From NCBI GenBank assembly GCA_946625055.1, contig CAMOSS010000003.1:1-37152 (forward strand): DNA of 37,152 bases. Reading direction: 5' to 3'. Each line of letters starts with the position of its first letter. The stretch's first letter is position 1. The notes under the pieces were generated by a model. The model made no database searches and had not been told where the DNA came from. It saw nothing but the letters and a program-made list of their open reading frames with translations. Positions 18,544 to 27,034 of the stretch are shown one piece after another. A program made the position numbers and the translations under genes. The stretch is from an uncultured Caryophanales bacterium. Its GTDB lineage: Bacteria; Bacillota_I; Bacilli_A; RFN20; CAG-826.

Positions 18544-20027
18544 ATTTCTTGGATAAATTTTTCCATTATAAAGAAAAAGGCAGTTCACTTAAAACTGAAA
18601 TAATAGGTGGTTTAGTCACATTTATCGCAATGTGTTATATCCTACCACTTAATGCCTCAATCCTCAGCTCTATGGGCATGTCAAGAGTTGGTGTTTTCAC
18701 CATGACCGCTCTTGTTTCGTTCCTTGTAACAATGATTATGGCCCTCGATGCCAAGTACCCAATTGTCCTTTCCACAGGTATGGGTCTTAATGCTTTTGTT
18801 GCCTACACTTTATCAAATGCTTTATTTACTAGTTGGCAACAAAAATTAATTCTCTTAACAATCTCTGGTCTCATATTCTTTGTCTTCTCATTAACTCCAG
18901 TGAGAAAACTTATTATCGAATCTATTCCTAAAGATCTGAAATGTGTAATTTCTGCTGCTTTAGGATCATTCATCTTATTTGTTGGTTTAAAGAACTCAGG
19001 CATTGTTGCCCCTCATCCATCCACACTTGTATCCATGGGTAACTTGCTTAACCCTGCTGTTCTTGTGGGTTTACTCGCCATATGTTTAGGAGTTGGTCTC
19101 ACCTTCTCAAAACGTAAAATGATATCCACTCTTGCTATCCCAATTTCAGTTTTGTTTGCCGCAGTCGTTGGTTTAGTGGTTTCTATTATTCTCAAAGAGA
19201 ATGGTTTATTAATTTCTACCGAGGCTGGTTGGGTTTATAACTTTGGTGAGAATAATCCTATTACCGGTGCACAAGCATTCTTACCTATTCCACCATGGTA
19301 TGATTCATCATTAAAATTTGGACTTGAAGTTGGTGAGATGAAGAAAGTCTTTATGTTTGGTTTATTAACTGAAGATTATACAGGGGCTAACTTTAGAGAT
19401 GATATTTTACATGTCGTCACTACACCTGCCTCATATGTAGCTATATTCTCACTTATCTTTGTTGGTTTATTTGATACCACTGCAACATTAATTTCTATCG
19501 GTGATAAAACTGGTTTAATCGATGAAAATGGTGAGATGAAGAATTATAGAAAAGCTGTTCTTGCAGACGCTACAGGCGCACTTATCTGTGCTCCACTTGG
19601 CACCTCCACTGTTACATCATTTGCTGAAAGCAATGTCGGTGTTTCTTTAGGTGCTAGAACCGGTTTAGCCGCCGCTGTCAGTGCTATCTTATTCTTCTTA
19701 AGTGTCTTTATTTATCCAATCTTCTCCATCTTTACTGCCGGAAGTGTTACTGTCTCAGCCCTCGTACTTGTTGGTATAACAATTGTTATTGGAGCCTTTA
19801 AAGGTATTAACTATAAAGATCCAGTCAATATCTTCACTGCAATATTTGGCGTCGCCTTCGCAGTTCTAACATATTCCATTTCTAACGGTATCGGTGTGGC
19901 TTTAATAATATATTGTCTCATTCTTATATTCTCAAGAAGAGCAAAAGAAATCCCACCAGTAATCGGAGTTATTGCTAGCCTCTTCCTGGTGAGTTTCGCA
20001 TTGAATGCAGTAATGCAGTTACTATAA
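18540..20027 (+). CDS. NCS2 (AzgA-type) purine permease, PbuG-like
   Basis: LKTEIIGGLVTFIAMCYILPLNASILSSMGM, GMGLNAFVAY, GLFDTTATLISIGDKTGLID, GTSTVTSFAESNVGVSLGARTGLAA. ATGA overlap with add. Confidence 0.92.
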   Translation: MNFLDKFFHYKEKGSSLKTEIIGGLVTFIAMCYILPLNASILSSMGMSRVGVFTMTALVSFLVTMIMALDAKYPIVLSTGMGLNAFVAYTLSNALFTSWQQKLILLTISGLIFFVFSLTPVRKLIIESIPKDLKCVISAALGSFILFVGLKNSGIVAPHPSTLVSMGNLLNPAVLVGLLAICLGVGLTFSKRKMISTLAIPISVLFAAVVGLVVSIILKENGLLISTEAGWVYNFGENNPITGAQAFLPIPPWYDSSLKFGLEVGEMKKVFMFGLLTEDYTGANFRDDILHVVTTPASYVAIFSLIFVGLFDTTATLISIGDKTGLIDENGEMKNYRKAVLADATGALICAPLGTSTVTSFAESNVGVSLGARTGLAAAVSAILFFLSVFIYPIFSIFTAGSVTVSALVLVGITIVIGAFKGINYKDPVNIFTAIFGVAFAVLTYSISNGIGVALIIYCLILIFSRRAKEIPPVIGVIASLFLVSFALNAVMQLL

Positions 20028-20029
20028 AA

Positions 20030-20060
20030 AATAACACCACTCATTTGAGTGGTGTTTTGA
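20030..20060. terminator. Bidirectional terminator between convergent purine permease and clpB
   Basis: AACACCACTCATTTGAGTGGTGTT hairpin flanked by A and T runs. Confidence 0.8.
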
Positions 20061-22172
20061 TTATAATTCTTTGATAAAGACTTTGTCTTTGTAATCAACA
20101 AGGTATTTATGTTTTGTATCGATATTGCCTTGAACAATTTCGTTTGCGAGCAAGGTCTCAACATTGTTTTGAATAAATCTCTTAATTGGTCTTGCCCCAT
20201 ATGTCATAGAGAATGACCTATCAAGGATATAATCTTTCAAAGCATCAGAGAATTCGAATGAATAATAAGATTCTTGAAGTCTCTTATTAAGATCGTTAAG
20301 CATCTTATCAACAATCTTTCTTTGTGTCTCTTTACCTAAAGGTAAGAAGTAGACAATTTCATCGATACGGTTTAAGAACTCTGGCTTGAATGTTTGATGT
20401 AATAAAGCATCAACTTTTTCTCTTTCATTATTTAAAAGATATTCACTACCAAGGTTTGAAGTCATGATGATAATTGTATTTCTAAAGTCCACAACTCTTC
20501 CTTGTGAATCTGTTAATCTTCCATCATCAAGAACTTGAAGCAAAAGGTTAAAGACTTCTGGGTGAGCTTTTTCAATTTCATCGAATAAGACGATTGAATA
20601 TGGATTTCTTCTTACGGCTTCAGTAAGTTGGCCACCTTCTTCATATCCGACATATCCTGGAGGGGCACCAATAAGTCTTGATGTCGAGTATTTCTCCATA
20701 TATTCAGACATATCAATTCTAATGATATGACTTTCTGAATCGAACAAGGATTCTGCCAGTGCTTTAGCGACTTCGGTTTTACCAACACCAGTAGGACCTA
20801 AGAACATAAATGATCCAATTGGTCTTCTGGCATCTTTAATTCCGGCTCTTTGACGGAGAATCGCGTTGCTCACTAATGAAAGAGCTTCATCTTGTCCAAT
20901 GACTCTCTTAGAAAGGGTTTTCTTTAAATCCAAAACCTTTTCTCTATCACCTTTCTCTATCTTTGATAGAGGAATGTTTGTCATCTTTGAAATAATCTTG
21001 GCGATTTCTTCTTCGTCAACAACTTCAGAAATAAGTCTTTCACTATTCTCATTTACATCGAGGTTCTTAAGTTTATTCTCGAGTTCAGGAATAATCTTAT
21101 ATTGAAGTTCACCAGCTTTTTGATATTCAGAACGAGATAAGGCAATATCAAGATCAAACTTTGCTTGTTGAAGTTTTTCTTTGATACCTTTGGCGTTAGA
21201 GATTTGTTCTTTCTCTTGTTTCCATTTCTTTGTTAACTCTTCATCTTGTTTTTTAAGACCGCTGAGTTCTTCATTAACGTCATTCAAACGTTTTTTAGAA
21301 GCGTCATCAGATTCTTTTGAAAGAGCAGCTTTTTCAATTTCAAGTTGTCTAATACGTCTTTCAAGATTATCGAGTTCACTTGGCATAGATGAAATCTCCA
21401 CTTTAATAGAAGCACAGGCTTCATCCACCAAGTCGATAGCCTTATCAGGAAGGAATCTAGATGTTAAATATCTATTTGATAATGTCGCCGCAGCGATCAA
21501 AGCGTTATCAGTGATTTTAACACCATGATATGTCTCAAATCTGTTCTTTAGACCTCTTAAAATTGTAATTGTATCTTCCACGCTTGGTTCGTTAATCAAA
21601 ACAGGTTGGAATCTTCTTTCAAGGGCTCTATCCTTTTCAATATATTGTCTATATTCATTTAAAGTAGTTGCACCGATACAATCGATTTCACCTCTAGCAA
21701 GCATTGGTTTAAGCATATTAGAAGCATCAAGTGCGCCATCAGTTCTACCAGCACCCACAATTAAATGAATTTCATCGATGAAAAGAATGATCTTTCCTTC
21801 TGATTCCTTAATCTTATTAAGGACAGCTTTGAGTCTTTCCTCAAACTCACCACGATATTTTGCACCTGCAACAAGTGCACCCATATCGAGTTCATAGATG
21901 GTTTTATCCTTTAAGATATCAGGAACATCATCTTTAACAATACGTTCCGCAAGACCTTCAAGAATAGCGGTTTTACCAACACCAGGTTCACCTAGTAAGA
22001 TAACGTTATTCTTTGTTTTACGTGCGAGTATTTCGATGATTTTTCTAATTTCTTCATCTCTCCCTATAACAGGGTCAATTTTGCCCTTCTTAACTTCTTC
22101 ATTGATATTTCTTCCGAATTTCTGAAGGACGTCTTTATCATTTTCATAATCAGGCATTTGATTCATTTGCAT
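20061..22172 (-). CDS. clpB: ClpB-type AAA+ disaggregase lacking the N-terminal domain
   Basis: Two AAA+ modules ([30 protein letters not shown]), M-domain coiled coil, [13 protein letters not shown]. Starts directly with the linker and NBD1. GGAGG SD before ATG 22172. Confidence 0.93.
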   Translation of the reverse strand: MQMNQMPDYENDKDVLQKFGRNINEEVKKGKIDPVIGRDEEIRKIIEILARKTKNNVILLGEPGVGKTAILEGLAERIVKDDVPDILKDKTIYELDMGALVAGAKYRGEFEERLKAVLNKIKESEGKIILFIDEIHLIVGAGRTDGALDASNMLKPMLARGEIDCIGATTLNEYRQYIEKDRALERRFQPVLINEPSVEDTITILRGLKNRFETYHGVKITDNALIAAATLSNRYLTSRFLPDKAIDLVDEACASIKVEISSMPSELDNLERRIRQLEIEKAALSKESDDASKKRLNDVNEELSGLKKQDEELTKKWKQEKEQISNAKGIKEKLQQAKFDLDIALSRSEYQKAGELQYKIIPELENKLKNLDVNENSERLISEVVDEEEIAKIISKMTNIPLSKIEKGDREKVLDLKKTLSKRVIGQDEALSLVSNAILRQRAGIKDARRPIGSFMFLGPTGVGKTEVAKALAESLFDSESHIIRIDMSEYMEKYSTSRLIGAPPGYVGYEEGGQLTEAVRRNPYSIVLFDEIEKAHPEVFNLLLQVLDDGRLTDSQGRVVDFRNTIIIMTSNLGSEYLLNNEREKVDALLHQTFKPEFLNRIDEIVYFLPLGKETQRKIVDKMLNDLNKRLQESYYSFEFSDALKDYILDRSFSMTYGARPIKRFIQNNVETLLANEIVQGNIDTKHKYLVDYKDKVFIKEL

Positions 22173-22196
22173 AGTTTTTGTCCTCCTTACAATTCC

Positions 22197-22224
22197 ATTA
22201 TAATCCAATTTTAGCACTCTGCAA
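22197..22224 (-). promoter_or_regulatory. Predicted clpB promoter: TTGCAG-16-TATAAT, -35 overlapping CIRCE
   Basis: Minus strand TTGCAG AGTGCTAAAATTGGAT TATAAT upstream of the SD. Confidence 0.6.
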
Positions 22225-22237
22225 GTGTGAGTGCTAA
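22211..22237. promoter_or_regulatory. CIRCE element (HrcA operator)
   Basis: TTAGCACTC-N9-GAGTGCTAA, exact consensus match. Confidence 0.97.
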
Positions 22238-22269
22238 TTTTTTTATATTAATCTTTGATTAAAATTATT

Positions 22270-22310
22270 AAAAAAGACCTCTTCTTCACTAAAAGAGGCC
22301 ATTTTTTATT
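22270..22310 (-). terminator. Terminator of the upp-prs-hpt operon
   Basis: Minus strand AAAAAATGGCCTCTTTTAGTGAAGAAGAGGTCTTTTTT. Confidence 0.75.
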
Positions 22311-22321
22311 GCTATATACGA

Positions 22322-22885
22322 TTATTTTTCGTCGTTTTTAATTATGCTATCGAGCTTTTCAACATCTTCTTTACTAGCCCCATAGACATAAGGGATATTT
22401 CTTTCGAGTTCGTTGTAATCAAGACCATAACCGATTAAGAAATCATTTCCTTCTAATTCTTTACCAACAAAATCGACTTGGACATCCACCACTCTAGCTG
22501 GTTTTTTATCAAAGAGAGAACAGACGTAGACTCTTTTTGGAGAGTGTGTCTTTACGTGTTGAATGAGATAATGCATCGAACGACCAGTATCTACAACATC
22601 TTCGATAATGACAACAGAACGACCAGTGCATTCAAACGATAAATCTTTTAATAATTGAATACGACCAGTAGATCTTGTTCCGGCATAGGATGAGATTTGA
22701 ATATAATCAGTAAAAATAGGGATATCAATATATTTAATTAAATCCATCATGAAATTCACTGATCCTTTAAGGACACCGACAAGAACAGGAACTTTTTCTT
22801 CTTCTCTTAATAAGTCGGAGATTTCTTTTCCTAGTCTTTTACAAATTTCTTGGATTTGTTCTTGGCTTAAAATTATTTTTCCCAT
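22322..22885 (-). CDS. hpt: Hypoxanthine phosphoribosyltransferase
   Basis: PVLVGVLKGSVNFMMDLI and VVIIEDVVDTGRSMHYL PRPP motif; VDFVGKELEGNDFLIGYGLDYNELERNIPYVYG. Confidence 0.93.
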   Translation of the reverse strand: MGKIILSQEQIQEICKRLGKEISDLLREEEKVPVLVGVLKGSVNFMMDLIKYIDIPIFTDYIQISSYAGTRSTGRIQLLKDLSFECTGRSVVIIEDVVDTGRSMHYLIQHVKTHSPKRVYVCSLFDKKPARVVDVQVDFVGKELEGNDFLIGYGLDYNELERNIPYVYGASKEDVEKLDSIIKNDEK

Positions 22886-22887
22886 AA

Positions 22888-23847
22888 CTAGTTATTTTCC
22901 TTAATGAATCTTTGGTGAACATCAAATAATGATGTGCCTTCTTCTAAGGCGACAATGATGTTTCCAATAAGTGGAGCAAGTGAGACAACATCAATCTTAT
23001 CTGATTTCTTTTCTTCTGTAAGAGGAATGGAATCAGTGATTACAAGTTTTTCAAGTTTAGAATTGTTAATCTTTTGAACTGCGTCATGTGAAAGAACTCC
23101 ATGAGAAATAGCAGCATAAACTTTCTTTGCTCCTAATTCATATAATTTTTCAATGGCGACACAAAGTGTTCCAGCAGTATCAACGATATCATCAACAATG
23201 ATACAAGTTTTATCTTTAACATCACCAACGATAGACATAATTTCAGCCTTATTTGGTTCTGGTCTTCTCTTATCAATAACCGCGATAGGAGCGTTAAATT
23301 TCTCGGCTAATTTGGAAGTTCTTACTAACCCACCATGGTCAGGAGAAACACAGACGATATCTTCTAAATTAAGTTTTGAGAAGTACTTATAGAAGAGTGG
23401 AATTGGGTTAGCGTCATCGACAGGAACATTGAAGAATCCAGCGATTTGAGAAGTATGTAAATCTGTACAAACAAGACGATTCATACCGGCAGTTTCCAGT
23501 AAATCCGCCACTAATTTAGCAGAAATTGGTTGTCTTGGTTTAGCTTTTCTATCTTGTCTTGCATATCCATAATATGGAATGATACAAGTGATTGATTTAG
23601 CGCTTGCTCTCTTGCATGCATCGATACAAAGAAGTAATTCCATTAACCTCTCTGTAACTGGAGGACATGTTGATTGAATGATGTAGACATTGTCTCCTCT
23701 AAATGACTTTGAGGCTTCAAAAAGCATCTCTCCATCAGCGAAGTGCATAATCTTGGTTGGAAGAAGTTCAGCCTTAATTCTATTAGCCACAGATTGGGCC
23801 ATTTCTTGGTTTGCGTTTAAGGCAATGATTTTAATTCTGTCTGCCAT
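22888..23847 (-). CDS. prs: Ribose-phosphate pyrophosphokinase
   Basis: FADGEMLFEASKSFRGDNVYIIQSTCPP, IIPYYGYARQDRKAKPRQPISAKLVADLLE, CIIVDDIVDTAGTL. Confidence 0.95.
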   Translation of the reverse strand: MADRIKIIALNANQEMAQSVANRIKAELLPTKIMHFADGEMLFEASKSFRGDNVYIIQSTCPPVTERLMELLLCIDACKRASAKSITCIIPYYGYARQDRKAKPRQPISAKLVADLLETAGMNRLVCTDLHTSQIAGFFNVPVDDANPIPLFYKYFSKLNLEDIVCVSPDHGGLVRTSKLAEKFNAPIAVIDKRRPEPNKAEIMSIVGDVKDKTCIIVDDIVDTAGTLCVAIEKLYELGAKKVYAAISHGVLSHDAVQKINNSKLEKLVITDSIPLTEEKKSDKIDVVSLAPLIGNIIVALEEGTSLFDVHQRFIKENN

Positions 23848-24509
23848 TATTCGTTTCCTCCTCTGACCACTGTGCCAAATGTTCTATCACCACAATCGCC
23901 TAAGCCTGGGCAGATGTATGCATTTTCGTTTAAGCATCTATCAAGGGCGCCGATATAAAGTGGAATTTCTGGATATGTTTTATTAAATGCTTCAACACCT
24001 TCTGGAGCAGCAATAATACAAATGAATGTAATGTTTTTTGCCCCATGCTTTTTAAGCATCTTCACTGCATCGATAGCAGATCCACCGGTCGCAAGCATTG
24101 GGTCGATAACAAAGACTTCTTTTTCTTCGATATCATCAGGAAGTTTACAGTAATATTCGACAGGTTGATGTGTAACTTCATCTCTATATAAACCGATGTG
24201 ACCGAATGTGGAGCCTGGGACCAAATCTCCCATACCATCCGCCATGCCTAAGCCCGCTCTTAAGATTGGGACGAAGCATAATCTCTTACGGTCAACAACT
24301 GGTTGAATTGTTTTTTCAATTGGGGTTTCAATTTCCACCATTCTCACTGGGAGATGGCGAAGTGCTTCATAGCCTTCCAATATGGCTATTTCTTTGACCA
24401 TCAAACGAAATTGATTGGTCTTTGTGTTTTTGTCTCTTAATTGAGTAATTTTGTGTTTAAGTAATGGATGATCGAGAAGAATGACATTCTTTTCATTTAC
24501 TAATTCCAT
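23847..24509 (-). CDS. upp: Uracil phosphoribosyltransferase
   Basis: LDHPLLKHKITQLRDKNTKTNQFRLMVKEIAILEGYEA, PILRAGLGMADGM, IDPMLATGGSAIDAV, CPGLGDCGDRTFGT. SD GGAGG; TAATG overlap with prs. Confidence 0.96.
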   Translation of the reverse strand: MELVNEKNVILLDHPLLKHKITQLRDKNTKTNQFRLMVKEIAILEGYEALRHLPVRMVEIETPIEKTIQPVVDRKRLCFVPILRAGLGMADGMGDLVPGSTFGHIGLYRDEVTHQPVEYYCKLPDDIEEKEVFVIDPMLATGGSAIDAVKMLKKHGAKNITFICIIAAPEGVEAFNKTYPEIPLYIGALDRCLNENAYICPGLGDCGDRTFGTVVRGGNE

Positions 24510-24565
24510 ACTTTTTTCCTCCTTCTAAAAGTTCGATTAACTTTATAGTTTTTATATTATAAACT

Positions 24566-25255
24566 TTAGTAACCTCTTAATGAGACATCATCAATTGAGC
24601 CTTTAAAGACTTCCAAGAATTCTTTGGCAACTTTTTCTTCGACTTCATGTAAACCATCTTCAATACAGGTTCCATGATCGACGAATTTTTGAAGACGATA
24701 CTTCTTTGCCCCTTTGATGAGTTTAAGAATTCCTTTCATGTCATTCAAATCATGATGTTCTTTGATTAATGTGGTTCTAAATTCATAATCAAGTTTGCTG
24801 TTCATAATTATTGATATAGTTTCTTTGATCTTTTCCATATCTATAACTCTTCCAGCGGTTAATGAGTATTTTTCTTCACTGTTTTTGATATCCATTGCAA
24901 TATAATCTAAAAGATTATTATCGAGCAAATCCTTAACCACTTCTGGGTGTGTTCCATTCGTGTCTAGTTTTACTAGATATCCAAGTTCTTTAATTTCAGT
25001 GATGAATTCTTTAAGGTTTTTAACAAGAGTTGGTTCTCCACCACTAATAGTGACAGCGTCGACAACATTTCTTCTTTTTCTTAAATAGTCCATGACATCC
25101 TCATAAGGAATATCTTCTGCTTCATCTTTTCCTAAAACCAAAGATGAGTTATGACAGAAAGGACATCTCATATTGCAGTTTGAAAAGAATAAAGTCGCGG
25201 ATACTTTATCGTCATAATCTAAAAGTGAGAATTTTTCAAAACCTTTAATACCCAT
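24566..25255 (-). CDS. Anaerobic ribonucleoside-triphosphate reductase activating protein-like radical SAM enzyme (NrdG-type)
   Basis: FFSNCNMRCPFCHNSSLVLG (CX3CX2C) and TISGGEPTLVKNLKEFITEIKELGYLVKLDTNGTHPEVV. Confidence 0.85.
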   Translation of the reverse strand: MGIKGFEKFSLLDYDDKVSATLFFSNCNMRCPFCHNSSLVLGKDEAEDIPYEDVMDYLRKRRNVVDAVTISGGEPTLVKNLKEFITEIKELGYLVKLDTNGTHPEVVKDLLDNNLLDYIAMDIKNSEEKYSLTAGRVIDMEKIKETISIIMNSKLDYEFRTTLIKEHHDLNDMKGILKLIKGAKKYRLQKFVDHGTCIEDGLHEVEEKVAKEFLEVFKGSIDDVSLRGY

Positions 25256-25292
25256 ACTTCATAAATATTAACTTTAATTTTATTAAAAATAA

Positions 25293-25310
25293 AGAGCCCG
25301 AGCGGACTCT
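25293..25310 (-). terminator. Terminator after the zinc-ribbon membrane protein gene
   Basis: AGAGCCCG-AG-CGGACTCT; arm sequence matches the terminator at 11652-11670. Confidence 0.7.
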
Positions 25311-25326
25311 TATTATTTTTTAAAGA

Positions 25327-25902
25327 CTATTCCTCTGCAAAGTGGATACGAGCGGTGATCCATCTCTTCCACTTCATTGGGACCCATAAACCGAAGATAC
25401 CAGCGGTAATAATAGTTAATAACATCCAAAGAATGTTCTTACCAATGATTTGCCCAGGTTTACCGGTGAATCTAAGTCTTCTACCATTGATGATTGTGTG
25501 TTTACAATCCCATGCTACCAATTTACAAATGGCCCATGGATACATGATACCGAGGGTAATAATTGTGAGAAGTCCACCTAAAAGTGACCATCCAATAACT
25601 TGGATTAATTTACCATCGTGTTTGGAAACGGAATTAAGTGCTAAGACTTTTTCACCTTCTTGTGGTTGTTCCTCAACAGGAGCTGGCACCACAGCTTGTT
25701 CTTCTTGAACTGGTGCTAATTCTTGTTTTGGGGCTACCTCTGGAGCTGGTTGTTGTTGGGCTGGTTCAGCTTGTTGAACAGGAGCTGGTTTTTTCTCTTC
25801 TTCTTTAGCTGGTTGTCCGTATTGCATATGTCTTCCGCATTTTGGACACTTTTCTAGTTGGCCTTCATAAACTTGGCCACAATTTGAACATTTGTATTTC
25901 AT
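25327..25902 (-). CDS. Zinc-ribbon plus Pro/Glu/Gln-rich linker plus DUF898-like membrane protein
   Basis: CSNCG...CPKCG ribbon, PAPVQQAEPAQQQPAPE linker, two TM segments with repeated LLTIITLGI/LLTIITAGI. Confidence 0.6.
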   Translation of the reverse strand: MKYKCSNCGQVYEGQLEKCPKCGRHMQYGQPAKEEEKKPAPVQQAEPAQQQPAPEVAPKQELAPVQEEQAVVPAPVEEQPQEGEKVLALNSVSKHDGKLIQVIGWSLLGGLLTIITLGIMYPWAICKLVAWDCKHTIINGRRLRFTGKPGQIIGKNILWMLLTIITAGIFGLWVPMKWKRWITARIHFAEE

Positions 25903-25930
25903 AAATGTTTCCCCCTATGATTATAAAAAA

Positions 25931-25950
25931 ACAAACTCAAAAGAGTTTGT
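25931..25950 (-). terminator. Terminator of fba
   Basis: ACAAACTC-AAAA-GAGTTTGT hairpin directly downstream of fba. Confidence 0.7.
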
Positions 25951-25963
25951 TTAATTAACGAAT

Positions 25964-26944
25964 TTAGATTTTATCGTTGGAGCCTAAGACTTCTGTGATC
26001 TTGTGTTTAACAAGTTGTTTAACATAGGCTCTTCCATCACCAATATATTGACGTGGGTCAAAGTGTTCTGGATGTTGATTGAAGTGTTCACGAATACCGG
26101 CTGTCATGGCTAAACGTAAGTCACTATCAATATTAATCTTACAGACTGCTAATCTTGCAGCTTGTCTTAATTGAGCTTCTGGGACACCAACTGCATCAAC
26201 AAGTTTGCCACCATTATCATTGATAATCTTGACATATTCTTGGTTAACAGAGGATGAACCGTGTAAGACGATTGGGAATCCTGGGAGTCTCTTACTGACT
26301 TCTTCTAAGATGTCGAATCTTAATGGAGGAGGTAAAAGAATTCCTGTTTTTGGATCACGTGTGCATTGTTCTGGTCTGAACTTATAAGCACCATGGCTTG
26401 TTCCGATAGCGATTGCTAAGCTATCACAACCTGTTCTACGAACAAATTCTTCAACGTCTTCTGGTCTTGTATATGATTCAGCACCATGTTCAACTTTAAC
26501 ATCATCTTCAATACCAGCTAATGTACCGAGTTCAGCTTCAACGGTAACATATGGGTGTTTAGATGTGTCGTGAGCGTATTCGACGACTTTTCTTGTGATT
26601 TCGATGTTTTCTTCAAATGGTTTTGAAGACATATCGATCATGACACTTGTGAAACCATCATCGATACATTCTTTACACATTTCAAAGGATGAACCGTGGT
26701 CTAAGTGAAGAACGATTGGTAATCCTGTATCTTCTGCAGCAGCTTCAACCATTTTCCTTAAATAAACTGGTTTAGCATATTTTCTTGCTCCAGATGAAAC
26801 TTGGAGAATAACTGGTGAGTTGCATTCTTTTGCAGCTTCAGTAATAGCTTGAACGATTTCCATGTTATTGCAGTTAAAAGCACCGATAGCATATCCACCT
26901 TCATAAGCTTTTTTAAACATTTCAATTGTGTTTACTAATGGCAT
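25964..26944 (-). CDS. fba: Class II fructose-bisphosphate aldolase
   Basis: YAIGAFNCNNMEIVQAI, PIVLHLDHGSSFEMCKECIDDGFTSVMIDMSSKPFEENI, VEAELGTLAGIEDD, FPIVLHGSSSV. Start at MPLVNT with upstream AAGGA. Confidence 0.94.
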   Translation of the reverse strand: MPLVNTIEMFKKAYEGGYAIGAFNCNNMEIVQAITEAAKECNSPVILQVSSGARKYAKPVYLRKMVEAAAEDTGLPIVLHLDHGSSFEMCKECIDDGFTSVMIDMSSKPFEENIEITRKVVEYAHDTSKHPYVTVEAELGTLAGIEDDVKVEHGAESYTRPEDVEEFVRRTGCDSLAIAIGTSHGAYKFRPEQCTRDPKTGILLPPPLRFDILEEVSKRLPGFPIVLHGSSSVNQEYVKIINDNGGKLVDAVGVPEAQLRQAARLAVCKINIDSDLRLAMTAGIREHFNQHPEHFDPRQYIGDGRAYVKQLVKHKITEVLGSNDKI

Positions 26945-27034
26945 ATTATTTGTAACCTGTCCTTTTTTCACAAATCATTATAGATGATTATTTATTAATA
27001 GTCATGCAAAATACTATTTTGAAATGACTGTTAT

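Noticed and set aside
27001-27030. Imperfect inverted repeat AGTCAT...ATGACT downstream of GH3
   Set aside because: Could be the GH3 terminator but lacks a clear T run; not strong enough to call.
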